Of a stretch of DNA of 64,000 bases, positions 39,990-49,775 are shown one piece after another. How positions within the stretch are numbered: position 1 is the stretch's first letter; each line of letters begins with the position of its first letter. The notes below the pieces were generated by a model, which had not been told where the DNA came from, searched no databases, and was given only the letters and a program-made list of their open reading frames with translations. Origin of the DNA: Streptococcus suis (lineage in GTDB: Bacteria > Bacillota > Bacilli > Lactobacillales > Streptococcaceae). The stretch spans positions 1,612,001 through 1,676,000 of the forward strand of contig CP025095.1 in the NCBI GenBank assembly GCA_002831545.1, read 5' to 3'. The translations under genes and the position numbers were made by a program.

Positions 39990-40230
39990 CTTTCAGTTTG
40001 CTTTTGTACTAGCTCCAAAGGTTTGGGAAACCTTTGGAGGTCGGAAATAGAGCGAATAAAGTTCGCATCTCAAGCTGCAGATAGCTTGCACAGACCAACA
40101 GTCTGTGCAAGGCTGGAAATATTACTTGCGATAGCAAGTCACAGCTGTCGAGTGCGACAAAGCGAGTTCAAATAATCTGAAATTATTTGAACTTGGAGAT
40201 AAGGAAACGGAGTTTCCTCATACGTCTAAG
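39990..40230. repeat. Second intergenic mosaic of short hairpin modules
   Basis: Between pheT and its terminator. Palindromes in series: CCAAAGGTTTGGGAAACCTTTGG, GCGAATAAAGTTCGC, GCTTGCACAGACC/GGTCTGTGCAAGC-like, ACTTGCGATAGCAAGT, TTCAAATAATC/GATTATTTGAA and GGAAACGGAGTTTCC. The linker GGAAATAGAGCGAA also occurs, inverted, in the mosaic at 37340-37735. No gene seen. Confidence 0.65.
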
Positions 40231-40259
40231 TAATAAAAGATAAAATGAAAGACAAAAGT

Positions 40260-42659
40260 TTAACGAATTTCAGCACCAAGCTCAACCAAAGCCTTACTGA
40301 TTTTCTCCATGTACTTAGCCACTTCTTCATCTGTCAGGCTATCCGTAGGATTTTGGAAGGTCAGGTTGTAAGCCATAGACTTCTTACCAGCCTCAATATT
40401 GCTGCCCGCATAGACATCAAAGAGTGTCACTTTAGTCAAGCGTTTCACGCCAGCACCAGCAATGGCATCCAGGACATCCTGATGTTTGACATCGCTGTTC
40501 AAAAGCAGGGCAATATCACGGCTAACCGCTGGGAATTTAGAGATGTCGGTAAATGGCTGAGCAGGCTGGAGGGCTTCTTCAATCGCATCCAGATTGATTT
40601 CAGCCACATAAGTTTCAGGAATACCGTAGTCCTTAGCCGTTTGAGGGTGTACCTGACCGACAAAGCCGATCACAGCCCCATTCAAATGGATTTCAGCTGT
40701 ACGACCTGGGTGCAGGGCAGCAATCTCACTAGTCGCCACAAAGTCAACTGCTAACTTGTAATGACCAAAGATAGCTTCCAAAATCCCTTTGGCATGGAAG
40801 AAATCAACTGGTACAGCTGGTGTCTGGAAGTCTTTCTCAGCAACCAAACCAGTCAAAACAAGGGCAAACTTGTTGATTTCTTGTGGCAGGTCCTCTTTTG
40901 GATTGCCAGACTGTTCAAAGATCTTACCGATTTCGTAAAGAGCCAAATTCTTGTTCTTACGAGCCACGTTGTAGGCCACTGTGTCTAACATACCAGACAC
41001 CATGTTCTGACGGAGGGCAGAGCGGTCAACTGTCATCGGCCACATGAGTTCGGTGACTGTGGTTGGACGAGCCACAAACTCCACAGCCTTGTCAGGCGTT
41101 GTCAAGGCATAGGAAATGATTTCTGTCAGACCTGCACCTTCAGCCAGGCTACGTACTTGGCGACGGATGTTCTGGGTCAGGGTCAACTCGCCTGCTGTTC
41201 CGTCCTCTTTCGGAAGAGTGGTCGGCAGATTATTGTAACCATAGATACGAGCGATTTCCTCTACCAAGTCTGCTGGAATGCGAATGTCCCAACGACGACG
41301 CGGTACTGCTACTGTAAACTGACTTGCATCGCCAGTTGTTTCCATACCTAAACGACGGAAAATATCTGCGATTTGGGCATAGTCGAGGTTGGTCCCAAGC
41401 GAGCGGTTAACGTAATCAATGGTTGCTGTGACTGGGATGTCCGAAGTATCCACGCTACCCGCAGCAACGATACCAGACAGGACCTGACCGCCAGCCAGTT
41501 CCGCAATCATAGCAGCCGCTGTGTCCATAGCCTCCGTCAAAGTTGCTACGTTGATGCCTTTTTCAAAGCGAGAAGAAGACTCAGAGCGAAGATTGAGGCG
41601 ACCTGAGGTCTTGCGGATAGACTTGCCGTCAAAGAGGGCAGCTTCCAGCACAACGGTCTTAGAGTTGTTGTCAATCTCTGTGTTGGCACCACCCATGACA
41701 CCACCGAGGGCAACTGCCTTGTCCCCAACGGAAATGACGATGTCATCGGTAATCAAGTCACGCTCTTCACCGTCAAGAGTTACCAAGTTCTCACCCTCTT
41801 TTGCCTGACGAGCCACGATTTTCTTGCCATCAAACTTGTCAAAGTCAAAGGCGTGCATTGGCTGACCGAAGTAGAGCAAGATGTAGTTGGTGATGTCCAC
41901 CACATTGTTGAGCGGGCGAATACCTGCGTTCATGAGCAGGTTTTGCAACCACTGTGGACTTGGTGCGATAGTCACATTTTCGATGACACGGGCCGTGTAG
42001 GCAGTCACCTTGTCTGACTCAATGGCCACTTCAATCACTTCGCTGGCTTTCTTGTCGCTTTCTTCCAAGACAACAGGCTTGAAGTTGACCTTGCTGTCAT
42101 AGATAGCTGCCACTTCGTGAGCCACACCACGCATAGAGAGGGCGTCGGCACGGTTTGGTGTGATGGACAACTCAATAATCTCGTCGTCGAGGTCAAGATA
42201 TGAAAAGACTGGCTCACCCACGACTGCATCTTCCGGCAAATGGTAGATTCCATCCGCATAGACCTTTGGCACCACAGAGTCGGACACGCCGATTTCGCTC
42301 AATGAGCAGAGCATGCCCAAGGACTCAACCCCGCGGATTTTGCCTTTCTTGATCTTGTAGTTGCCAGCGATACGAGCACCTGGCAGAGCAACGATCACCT
42401 TGATACCTGGCTTGACATTTGGAGCACCGCAAACGATTTGCGTGATTTCGTCACCGACATTGACCTGGCAGATGTTGAGGTGGGTATCTGGAATTGGCTC
42501 AGCAGACACAACCTGACCGACAACCAACTTAGAAAGGCCAGCACTCTTTTGCTCAACACCTTCTACTTCAATTCCTGTTGTTGACATTTTTTCAGACAAG
42601 TCATGGCTTGTCGCTTCAAAGTCAACCAGTTCTTTTAACCATTTGTAACTTACTAACAT
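40260..42659 (-). CDS. pheT: Phenylalanine--tRNA ligase beta subunit
   Basis: Large subunit of the alpha2-beta2 synthetase; carries editing and tRNA anticodon-stem contacts. 799 residues: N-terminal EMAP/tRNA-binding domain ([21 protein letters not shown]), B3/B4 editing region ([15 protein letters not shown]), B5, a catalytic-like domain and the C-terminal FDX-ACB domain ([13 protein letters not shown]). One base after the GNAT gene. Confidence 0.97.
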   Translation of the reverse strand: MLVSYKWLKELVDFEATSHDLSEKMSTTGIEVEGVEQKSAGLSKLVVGQVVSAEPIPDTHLNICQVNVGDEITQIVCGAPNVKPGIKVIVALPGARIAGNYKIKKGKIRGVESLGMLCSLSEIGVSDSVVPKVYADGIYHLPEDAVVGEPVFSYLDLDDEIIELSITPNRADALSMRGVAHEVAAIYDSKVNFKPVVLEESDKKASEVIEVAIESDKVTAYTARVIENVTIAPSPQWLQNLLMNAGIRPLNNVVDITNYILLYFGQPMHAFDFDKFDGKKIVARQAKEGENLVTLDGEERDLITDDIVISVGDKAVALGGVMGGANTEIDNNSKTVVLEAALFDGKSIRKTSGRLNLRSESSSRFEKGINVATLTEAMDTAAAMIAELAGGQVLSGIVAAGSVDTSDIPVTATIDYVNRSLGTNLDYAQIADIFRRLGMETTGDASQFTVAVPRRRWDIRIPADLVEEIARIYGYNNLPTTLPKEDGTAGELTLTQNIRRQVRSLAEGAGLTEIISYALTTPDKAVEFVARPTTVTELMWPMTVDRSALRQNMVSGMLDTVAYNVARKNKNLALYEIGKIFEQSGNPKEDLPQEINKFALVLTGLVAEKDFQTPAVPVDFFHAKGILEAIFGHYKLAVDFVATSEIAALHPGRTAEIHLNGAVIGFVGQVHPQTAKDYGIPETYVAEINLDAIEEALQPAQPFTDISKFPAVSRDIALLLNSDVKHQDVLDAIAGAGVKRLTKVTLFDVYAGSNIEAGKKSMAYNLTFQNPTDSLTDEEVAKYMEKISKALVELGAEIR

Positions 42660-42660
42660 A

Positions 42661-43182
42661 TTATCCTTTCTGGTGCAAAGGCCGTTTCAGTAGCCAATCC
42701 ACATCAATCTTATCACCGACCGCAAATTCATGCTGGCCAAATTTTTCAAATCCGTATTTTGCATAGAATTGCTGAGCTTTGTAATTATGTTCCCAGACTC
42801 CCAGCCAGACCCAGTCACAACTAGACTGCTCTGCTTTTTCCAAAGCAAATTCAAACAAGACCTTCCCAAGACCACGACCCTGATAGGCCTGCAAGAGATA
42901 GACCCGCTGGATCTCAAAGGCATTTTCCAATTCCTGTTCTGTCTGGGCAGGACCTTGGTTGAGTTTGAGGTAACCAGCTATCTGTTTATCAACTCTTAAA
43001 AAATAGTGCTGGCAATTGGGGTCCGACAACTCACTAGTCAAGACCTCCAAGGAATAAGACTCCTCAAAGAATGCCTCCAGTTCCTTCGGGTCATTATCGT
43101 GAGCGAAGGTCTCTGCAAAAGTCTGCTTAGCCAGCTCCTGCAAAACAGAAACCTCCTCTAAACGTATAGGGTCAATCTGCAT
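42661..43182 (-). CDS. GNAT family N-acetyltransferase
   Basis: The ATG at 43182 is chosen (AGAGG 7 bases upstream); 173 residues. The acetyl-CoA site is [24 protein letters not shown], followed by [24 protein letters not shown]. Substrate unknown. Genes of this type lie between pheS and pheT in many streptococci; here it is coupled to pheT and separated from pheS by a 670-bp hairpin array. Confidence 0.88.
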   Translation of the reverse strand: MQIDPIRLEEVSVLQELAKQTFAETFAHDNDPKELEAFFEESYSLEVLTSELSDPNCQHYFLRVDKQIAGYLKLNQGPAQTEQELENAFEIQRVYLLQAYQGRGLGKVLFEFALEKAEQSSCDWVWLGVWEHNYKAQQFYAKYGFEKFGQHEFAVGDKIDVDWLLKRPLHQKG

Positions 43183-43199
43183 TTCATTACCTCTCATTT

Positions 43200-43850
43200 C
43201 TAACTGGGCTAGGAAAGTCGCAGAATAGCGATTTCCCCCTCACTTTATTCGTCCATGGTTACGACGTTCTAAGGTTGAAAACGACATTTTTTCAACCTTA
43301 GAACTAGTGAGGGGAGTAGGTAGACCGCCATAGCGGCTACCCTTTCTCTCAATCAACAATCTACTAATTTTATCGTATTACGACAGTATTTCAAGCGAAA
43401 CGATATTTTTCGCTTGAAATCTTAGTAAGGTAGCTAGGAAAATCGCTCAATAGCGATTCCCCTTCACTTACTCGTGCGGAGTTACGACGCTCTAAGGTTG
43501 AAAACGACATTTTTTCAACCTTAGAGCTAGTGAGACGATTAGACAGTTCGCCATAGCGACTGTCGTCTCATAAATAGGTGCTTTAGCACCATTTATGAGT
43601 ATCGGATTACGACGTTTTAGAGTTGAAAACGATACTTTTTCAACCTTAGAACTAGTGAGGGGAGTAGGTAGACCGCCATAGTGGCTACCGTTTTTCACCT
43701 TAAACAACCTGACAAACTTACTAAATCACGACGGATTTCAAGCAAAACGATATTTTTTGCTTGAAATCCTAGTAAGGTAGCTAGGGAAGTCGCAGAATAG
43801 CGATTCCCGTCTACTTAAGAGCTGGCTTTGTCAGCCTTAAGTAGTGCTAC
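43200..43850. repeat. Array of five related hairpin modules between pheS and the GNAT gene
   Basis: Five hairpins at about 43268-43302, 43388-43420, 43490-43526, 43612-43652 and 43735-43768, spaced 100-125 bp. Each begins with a TTACGAC-like lead, has an AAACGAYATTTTTT-type apex and ends with CTAGTGAGG or TTAGTAAGG. Stems come in two versions: CTAAGGTTG/CAACCTTAG and ATTTCAAGC/GCTTGAAAT. Linkers also repeat, for example GTCGCAGAATAGCGATT and GTAGACCGCCATAG. No gene is visible. It resembles BOX- or RepSU-like modular repeats. Confidence 0.85.
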
Positions 43851-43851
43851 G

Positions 43852-44895
43852 TTAAAACTGCTCCGAGAATCGTACATCGCCTTGATAGAATCCACGAATA
43901 TCGTTGATACCGTAACGGAGCATGGCAATGCGTTCTTGACCAAGACCGAAGGCGAAGCCTGAATACTTGGTCGCATCAATACCACTCATTTCCAATACTT
44001 GTGGGTGGACCATGCCGGCACCGAGGATTTCAATCCAGCCTGTTTTCTTACATACGTTACAGCCGTCACCACCGCACTTGAAGCAGGAAACATCCACCTC
44101 AACAGAAGGCTCAGTGAATGGGAAGTATGATGGGCGCAGGCGAATCTGACGCTCTTCACCAAACATTTTCTTAATAATCATTTCAAGCGTACCTTTGAGA
44201 TCGCCCATGGATACATTTTCACCAACAACCAAACCTTCAATCTGGTGGAACTGGTGGCTGTGTGTCGCATCGTCCGTATCACGACGGAAAACACGTCCTG
44301 GTGAAATCATCTTCAAGGCACCTTTAGAAAAATCATGCTGGTCCATAGTCCGTGCTTGAACAGGCGACGTATGGGTCCGCATAAGGATTTCTTCTGTGAT
44401 GTAGAAGGTATCCTGCATATCACGCGCTGGATGATCTTTTGGCAAATTCATGCGCTCAAAGTTGTAGTAGTCTTTTTCCACTTCAAATCCGTCAACGATT
44501 TGGAAGCCCATGCCCAAGAAAATATCTTCGATTTCCTCAGAAGTTTGGGTCAAGACATGACGTTTTCCGACCTTAACCTGACGACCTGGCAAGGTCACAT
44601 CAATAGTTTCGGATGCTAATTGCTGTTGAATTTTTGCGGCTGCAACCTTCTGAGCTGTCTCTTCAAAGGCAGCTGTCAGCACATCGCGCACTTCATTGAC
44701 CTGTTTACCAACGATTGGTTTCATTTCATTAGATAGGTCTTTCAAACCTTTCAACAAGTCAGTCAAGGACCCTTTTTTACCCAAAACCGCAACACGCAAA
44801 TCTTGCAATTCTTTTTCGCCTTGGTGCTGGATTTCTTTTAGCTTTTCAAGTGTTGTTTGGCGTAATTCCACCAACTGTTGTTCAATGTTTGACAT
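43852..44895 (-). CDS. pheS: Phenylalanine--tRNA ligase alpha subunit
   Basis: Catalytic subunit: activates phenylalanine and charges tRNA-Phe. The ATG at 44895 ([13 protein letters not shown]) has GGAGG 4 bases upstream and gives 347 residues; the longer frame to 44961 reads through the leader terminator. N-terminal coiled coil, then class II motifs: [43 protein letters not shown] and [14 protein letters not shown]. Controlled by a T-box leader. Confidence 0.97.
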   Translation of the reverse strand: MSNIEQQLVELRQTTLEKLKEIQHQGEKELQDLRVAVLGKKGSLTDLLKGLKDLSNEMKPIVGKQVNEVRDVLTAAFEETAQKVAAAKIQQQLASETIDVTLPGRQVKVGKRHVLTQTSEEIEDIFLGMGFQIVDGFEVEKDYYNFERMNLPKDHPARDMQDTFYITEEILMRTHTSPVQARTMDQHDFSKGALKMISPGRVFRRDTDDATHSHQFHQIEGLVVGENVSMGDLKGTLEMIIKKMFGEERQIRLRPSYFPFTEPSVEVDVSCFKCGGDGCNVCKKTGWIEILGAGMVHPQVLEMSGIDATKYSGFAFGLGQERIAMLRYGINDIRGFYQGDVRFSEQF

Positions 44896-44904
44896 AATTC
44901 CTCC

Positions 44905-45110
44905 AAAAAAAAAAAAAACGCATGACACCACTCGTATCGGAGCGTTGTCACGCGGTACCATCCGTTTTCATCTGCAAGGCAGACCTTGTTTCTAAGTCCT
45001 TGTGTGAGTGAATTCGACCAACTTTCACTGATTGAGCTTGCAGTCACGGCTCAACTCCCTGGACAGTTTCCATAGGTGTACTAGTCTCACAGACTTCTAT
45101 TCAATTAAGA
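44905..45110 (-). promoter_or_regulatory. T-box riboswitch upstream of pheS (phenylalanine)
   Basis: The leader carries the T-box sequence GGATGGTACCGCG (44951-44963, reverse strand) and a terminator whose arms GCGTGACA and TGTCATGC precede a run of 14 T (44905-44918). A UUC codon in the GAATTC of stem I is a likely specifier for phenylalanine. Uncharged tRNA-Phe would favour the antiterminator and allow pheS expression. Confidence 0.9.
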
Positions 45111-45150
45111 ATATTCTATCAAAAATAAGAAAGTTTGGCAATAAATATCC

Positions 45151-45369
45151 CTAGAAAAACACGCCGTACGCATGAAGAAAATGCATGCAACTATTTTCTA
45201 GTTACATGCATTTTTTCAAAATATTTCCATAAAACTTACACTTTAACGGGGGTAATCCCTCATTTTCAAAGCTATTATATCACTTTTTTTAATAAAAAAC
45301 TGATGTAAATATTGAAAATATGATTTCCGAAAACGAAATTTTCTTCATGCGTTTGGCGTGCTAGAAAAA
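45151..45369. mobile_element. 201-bp MITE-like element with 23-bp inverted ends and 9-bp target duplication
   Basis: Inverted ends at 45160-45182 and 45338-45360 agree at 21 of 23 positions (both begin CACGCC and share ACGCATGAAGAAAAT). CTAGAAAAA is duplicated at 45151-45159 and 45361-45369. There is no ORF; inside is a hairpin ATGCATG/CATGCAT followed by T6 (45181-45217). It lies at the distal end of the GH3 terminator. Confidence 0.8.
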
Positions 45370-45402
45370 CTCCCTCTATCTAGGATAGAAAGGAGTTTAG
45401 TT
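45361..45402 (-). terminator. Terminator after the glucuronate/GH3 operon
   Basis: AAACTCC and GGAGTTT arms with an inner CTATC/GATAG pair; the minus-strand tail is TTTTTCTAG. The MITE is inserted immediately beyond this T tract. Confidence 0.85.
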
Positions 45403-47127
45403 TTATAGTTTTGCCTGCCATTTATTGGCCCAAACATTCTCATTTGGCACACCATAGAAGTCATCTTTTCCTTCCAATTTATCAAGGAGAGATTCAATCG
45501 TGTTTTTATTATGATGGTAGGCATTGATAGCAGTTTTGACCATGGTAACATCGTGAAGATGGGTCGTATAGTTTAGTGAAACGAAAATGGTTGGAACTTC
45601 ATGTACATACCAAGGAACTTCATTGGACATAGCCGTTTTCCACTGGATACGGTAATTATTCTGCGCTCCATATCCAATGACATTGGCAACAGTCAAGGCT
45701 AAATCAACTTCTTCTCTGTATTGCAGCGTTTTTCCTTTGATACGAGTCGTACCATCATTGACGGTCACTTCATAACCACGCGCCTCTAGGGCAGCTTTAA
45801 GGTTATCAACCACTTCTGTACTTGCCGCCATAATCCCTTCTTTTTCACCTTCTAGGTAATACAAACGGATTCTGCGGTGGGTTTCTGGACTAATTGGAAG
45901 ATTTTTCTGGGTATCCTTCAACAACGTAATTGCTTTATCTGCTGCTTCACGTTGCCAAGCCAAGTGTTCTTCACAGCCAATAATAGCCAATTCATCAGCT
46001 GATTTTAGTAAGGTTCCTTCCGCTTGCTTGATATGCAGATTGAGTTTGGCTTTCAGACCTAAAATGCGACGGAGAGCATCATGAAGGCGTTCTTCAGTAA
46101 TCACTCCCTTGCGGTAGCCATTGAGCATAAATTCAAAATCTTCTTCTAAGTTATTGAAGAATAAGAACATATCACAACCCGCAGCAATGGCTGCAGGTAC
46201 GTAGTCTTCACGACGCATGGCTGCTGTCATCCCCAACATGTGGCTGGCATCTGTTATGACCAAACCATTGAATTCCAGTTTTTCTTTCAATAAATCTTGA
46301 ATCAATTCAGGAGCCAGTGTTGCAGGCAAAATGTCTTCGTCCTTCAAAGTTGGATTGAGTCGTTGTTGATAATATGGCAAGGCTATATGACCCGCCATAA
46401 TCATCTCAACACCAGCTTCAATATGATGACGATAGACACGACCAAAACTCTTGTCCCATTCTTCTGGAGAGAGCTCATTGACACCGAGGACTAGATGCTG
46501 ATCACGTTCTTCTGTACCATCTCCTGGGAAATGCTTGATGCATTGAATAACATCTCTTTCAGCAGTCAATCCTTCTAGATAGGCACTGGTATAGGTAATC
46601 ACATCATCCGCATTTGTGCCGTAGGCTCTGGTATTGACAATCGTATTGCGCCAGTTCTGAACAATATCCACACAAGGGTCAAAGTTGACATTTACACCTA
46701 ATGCAGTCTCCTCGCGCGCAGATACGAGACCTGCTAAGTAGGGAATACGAGGATCCCGACTGGCTTCCGATTGAGCCCCTGAGGAAATGTAGGTTCCTCC
46801 TTTTACAGCTCCATCTCCTCCTGAGTCACAGTTCGCTGCAACCAAAAGTGGTACTTTTGAATAGCTTTGCAACTCGTTAATCAGTCCTTGTACCTGTTCT
46901 GGACTGCCGTTCATATAACGAGCACCACCTATATGGTATCGGTTCATCAATTCCTGATTACTCAGATTATTTCCACTAAAGGCATCCCCTCCGAAGAAGA
47001 ATAGATTAACAAACAATTGACCGATTTTTTCTTCATCAGTCAGATGAGCCAAGGTATCTTCTACCCAGGTAATCTGCTCATCATTCAAACAATAGGGTTT
47101 CTTCCGCAAATCAACCAATTTAGGCAT
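45403..47127 (-). CDS. GH3 family beta-N-acetylglucosaminidase-like enzyme (distal copy)
   Basis: 574 residues, no signal peptide, so cytoplasmic. GH3 TIM barrel with KHFPGDGTEERDQHL, the NagZ-type loop with a D-x-H dyad used as acid/base, and the nucleophile Asp in LVITDASHMLGM. A further domain (about 390-574) follows. Preceded by AAGGAGG. It is a paralogue of the next gene upstream, 10 bases away. Substrate specificity is inferred from the NagZ-like dyad; beta-hexosaminide is the best guess. Confidence 0.85.
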   Translation of the reverse strand: MPKLVDLRKKPYCLNDEQITWVEDTLAHLTDEEKIGQLFVNLFFFGGDAFSGNNLSNQELMNRYHIGGARYMNGSPEQVQGLINELQSYSKVPLLVAANCDSGGDGAVKGGTYISSGAQSEASRDPRIPYLAGLVSAREETALGVNVNFDPCVDIVQNWRNTIVNTRAYGTNADDVITYTSAYLEGLTAERDVIQCIKHFPGDGTEERDQHLVLGVNELSPEEWDKSFGRVYRHHIEAGVEMIMAGHIALPYYQQRLNPTLKDEDILPATLAPELIQDLLKEKLEFNGLVITDASHMLGMTAAMRREDYVPAAIAAGCDMFLFFNNLEEDFEFMLNGYRKGVITEERLHDALRRILGLKAKLNLHIKQAEGTLLKSADELAIIGCEEHLAWQREAADKAITLLKDTQKNLPISPETHRRIRLYYLEGEKEGIMAASTEVVDNLKAALEARGYEVTVNDGTTRIKGKTLQYREEVDLALTVANVIGYGAQNNYRIQWKTAMSNEVPWYVHEVPTIFVSLNYTTHLHDVTMVKTAINAYHHNKNTIESLLDKLEGKDDFYGVPNENVWANKWQAKL

Positions 47128-47137
47128 TCTTTCCTCC

Positions 47138-48928
47138 TTATTTTCCGCGCCAAATCTGTGTATCTAGCAAACCACAGTAGGCATCAACAGGCGATACTCC
47201 TGTAAAGTCTGACTCTCCTGCTAGTTTAGCAACCAAGGCTTCTAAAGTGACAGGTAAGCCATCGTAGGCATTGATATAGGTTGCAACCTGTGGCATATCT
47301 GCAAGTGCAAATGGGTGCTGAACAGAGACAACTATGGTTGGAATTTCGTGAACATAGAAAGGCTGGTCTGGTGTTCCCTTGGCAGCTGGCCAAATAATCC
47401 GCTGAGTTGTTCCCCCTGAGTTGACATCAACTAAATTGATAATCAAATCATAGTTATCTGTGATTTCGGCAATTGGACGCTTGGAAGCATAGACATTTGC
47501 AATCGCAGCTGGTCTTTCTTCTTCTGGCAATTTGGCAATCCGTGCTTCTGTATTTTCCCAGATAGATACTTGGTGACCTCGAGCTTCTAATAGTTCTTTC
47601 AGCGTATCGGCTGCTCTCTTCTTGCCAGCATTGATCATGGCACCAAAACCACCCTTATAGCCATCCACTTCGACCAATAAAATCCGTTCGTAGCGTTCTG
47701 GACTGACTGGGAAAATTCCTTCTTGTTTGGCTTTTACCAAGGTAATCGCCTTGTCAGCTACTTCTTTTGCAAGCTGTTTCGCCTCATCTCTACCAATCAA
47801 AGCCAGTGCTTCTTCTTTTGGCAACATGATTTCCTGACGACGACCTTCAAACAAGTGAAGACCGAGTTTAGCTTTCAAGCCCAAGGTACGACGAAGGGCA
47901 TCATGTAGACGTTCCTCAGAAAGCAGACCATTTTCCAATCCATCTTTCATCCATTGCAAATCTTCTTCTGGATCGTTGAAGAAAAGGAACAGATCACATC
48001 CCGCCTCAATAGCTGTAGGCAATAGCTCACGACGTGGCATAGAGGCTGTCATACCGATCATGTGACTGGCATCTGTGACGATGGCTCCATTGTAACCTAA
48101 CTCTCCACGAAGCAATTCATCCAAGAGGGTTTTATTCAGCGAAGCTGGCAACATGTCATCCAATTCACGTTCTGGATGCATTTCTTTCTCAACATTTGGC
48201 AAATGAATGTGTCCAGCCATGATACCTGGAAGACCTGCATCAGCCATCTCACCGTAAATCCGTCCAAATGTTTCCATCCATTCAGACTTGGTCATGGGAT
48301 TCGAAGCAAAAGAGAGATGATGGTCACGTTCATCAATACCATCGCCTGGGAAATGCTTAGCAAACGGCACAATGCCGTGTTCCATAATCCCACGCATGTA
48401 TTCTTTGGATAATTCAATGACTTGGTCTACATTTGCTCCCCATGTTCGGTTTGCAATGATTGGATTGCGCCAATTACGGCTGAGGTCCATAATCGGTGCA
48501 AAGGAGGCATTGCAGCCTACTGCAGCTGCTTCAAGTCCTGCAACTTTCCCCATTTCATAAGCATAGCGGGGATTGGCTGTCGCAGCAATCTTGATTTCAT
48601 CCCCAATTTTCGTTCCGTCCGTAACGGCGCCATTCCCACCAGATTCGGTATTGGCTGCAATCAAAAGGGGAATCTTAGACTTGGTCTGCAAAATATAGTT
48701 TTGCTCCCAAATATCTGCAGCAGGGCCAGGATTGTAACGAACAGCAGCAATCTTATAATCATTTAATACTCCAGTCAGATAGTCTTCTGTCCGCTGGCTC
48801 CCCATGTTGACAAAGAGGTGACCGATTTTTTCATCCAAGGTCATCTGAGCAATGGTTTCTTCAATCCAAGAAATAGCCTCTTCATCAAGGCTGTAAGGTT
48901 TCTTCCGTAAATCTACTAAATGTGTCAT
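47138..48928 (-). CDS. GH3 family beta-N-acetylglucosaminidase-like enzyme (proximal copy)
   Basis: The ATG at 48928 (MTHLVDLRKKPYSL) has GGAGG 6 bases upstream; 596 residues, cytoplasmic. KHFPGDGIDERDHHLSFA carries the His-Asp dyad and IVTDASHMIGM the nucleophile. It shares the opening LVDLRKKPY and most motifs with the distal copy, so a tandem duplication. Lies 47 bases after the HAD gene in the hexuronate operon, which suggests it acts on oligosaccharides that also contain uronic acid. Confidence 0.85.
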   Translation of the reverse strand: MTHLVDLRKKPYSLDEEAISWIEETIAQMTLDEKIGHLFVNMGSQRTEDYLTGVLNDYKIAAVRYNPGPAADIWEQNYILQTKSKIPLLIAANTESGGNGAVTDGTKIGDEIKIAATANPRYAYEMGKVAGLEAAAVGCNASFAPIMDLSRNWRNPIIANRTWGANVDQVIELSKEYMRGIMEHGIVPFAKHFPGDGIDERDHHLSFASNPMTKSEWMETFGRIYGEMADAGLPGIMAGHIHLPNVEKEMHPERELDDMLPASLNKTLLDELLRGELGYNGAIVTDASHMIGMTASMPRRELLPTAIEAGCDLFLFFNDPEEDLQWMKDGLENGLLSEERLHDALRRTLGLKAKLGLHLFEGRRQEIMLPKEEALALIGRDEAKQLAKEVADKAITLVKAKQEGIFPVSPERYERILLVEVDGYKGGFGAMINAGKKRAADTLKELLEARGHQVSIWENTEARIAKLPEEERPAAIANVYASKRPIAEITDNYDLIINLVDVNSGGTTQRIIWPAAKGTPDQPFYVHEIPTIVVSVQHPFALADMPQVATYINAYDGLPVTLEALVAKLAGESDFTGVSPVDAYCGLLDTQIWRGK

Positions 48929-48974
48929 GTTTGCCTCCAAAAAAGCTAGAGGGCATAGCGCCTCTAGCCCTTCT

Positions 48975-49775
48975 CTAGTCGTCTAAATTATTCCAAAATG
49001 CCTGTGTCAATTCTGTTTCTTTCTCACCTGTGAATGTTTGATGAGCAAATTCATCTGCAATCGTTTCTGTCAAATCCGCCCAAGATTGCATCTCTTGTCC
49101 TACTAAAATAGGATAGAAGTGGACATTATTGAGTTCCACCGCCTTCAAATCACCTGGCGAGTCACCAATCATCATAATCTTATCAGGACAATACCCTTCC
49201 TCTATTAACAGTTTGATGACATCTTCTTTCTTGCCACGGTCTTGACAGTACAATTCTGTAACAAACTCCATCAAACCCTGGTCTGTCCACTCTTCTTCTA
49301 CTGCTTCCTTATTCGCTGAAGAAACTACGTAGACTTTTCCTAACTGGCTCAGTTTTTCCAAACCCTTGTGAACGCCGATAAAGGCTAAAACTGGTCCACT
49401 ATACTTCTTAATGGCTTGATTGACTTGATTGGACCATTTTAAGGCTAATTCCAAGTCCTTTGATGGCGTCTCCTCTATCAACTTTTCTAGAGAAGCATTT
49501 GACAAAGAATCTGTTGTAGCAACCCAATTTTTCAAGTTATCTATACCAGTTACACCTGCAAATTCTAGACCTTTAACCAAGCCTACAAAGCGGTTAATGC
49601 CACGTTCTCGTGAGTAGAGATTAACTCGGTTCCATTCAGTTAAAAATGGTTCTTTATCTTCAACACCAAAAACTTCCGCAGCCAAGGGGCCGAAAAAGCG
49701 TTTATGTTTGTAGGTCATGGTGTCCATGGCGCAGCCATCAGAGTCCACACAAAATACGTAATCCGTTTTCATCAT
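48975..49775 (-). CDS. HAD-superfamily hydrolase
   Basis: 266 residues, probably a sugar- or metabolite-phosphate phosphatase. Motif I is CVDSDGCAMDTMTYK, where the usual DxD reads DSD; motif II Ser in VYVVSSANKEA; Lys in DRGKKEDVIK; motif IV MMIGDSPGDLKAVE. Adjacent ATG codons at 49775 and 49772 are both possible starts; the second has the better spacing to AGGAG. It overlaps the uxuB stop. Its job in hexuronate breakdown is not obvious. Confidence 0.8.
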   Translation of the reverse strand: MMKTDYVFCVDSDGCAMDTMTYKHKRFFGPLAAEVFGVEDKEPFLTEWNRVNLYSRERGINRFVGLVKGLEFAGVTGIDNLKNWVATTDSLSNASLEKLIEETPSKDLELALKWSNQVNQAIKKYSGPVLAFIGVHKGLEKLSQLGKVYVVSSANKEAVEEEWTDQGLMEFVTELYCQDRGKKEDVIKLLIEEGYCPDKIMMIGDSPGDLKAVELNNVHFYPILVGQEMQSWADLTETIADEFAHQTFTGEKETELTQAFWNNLDD

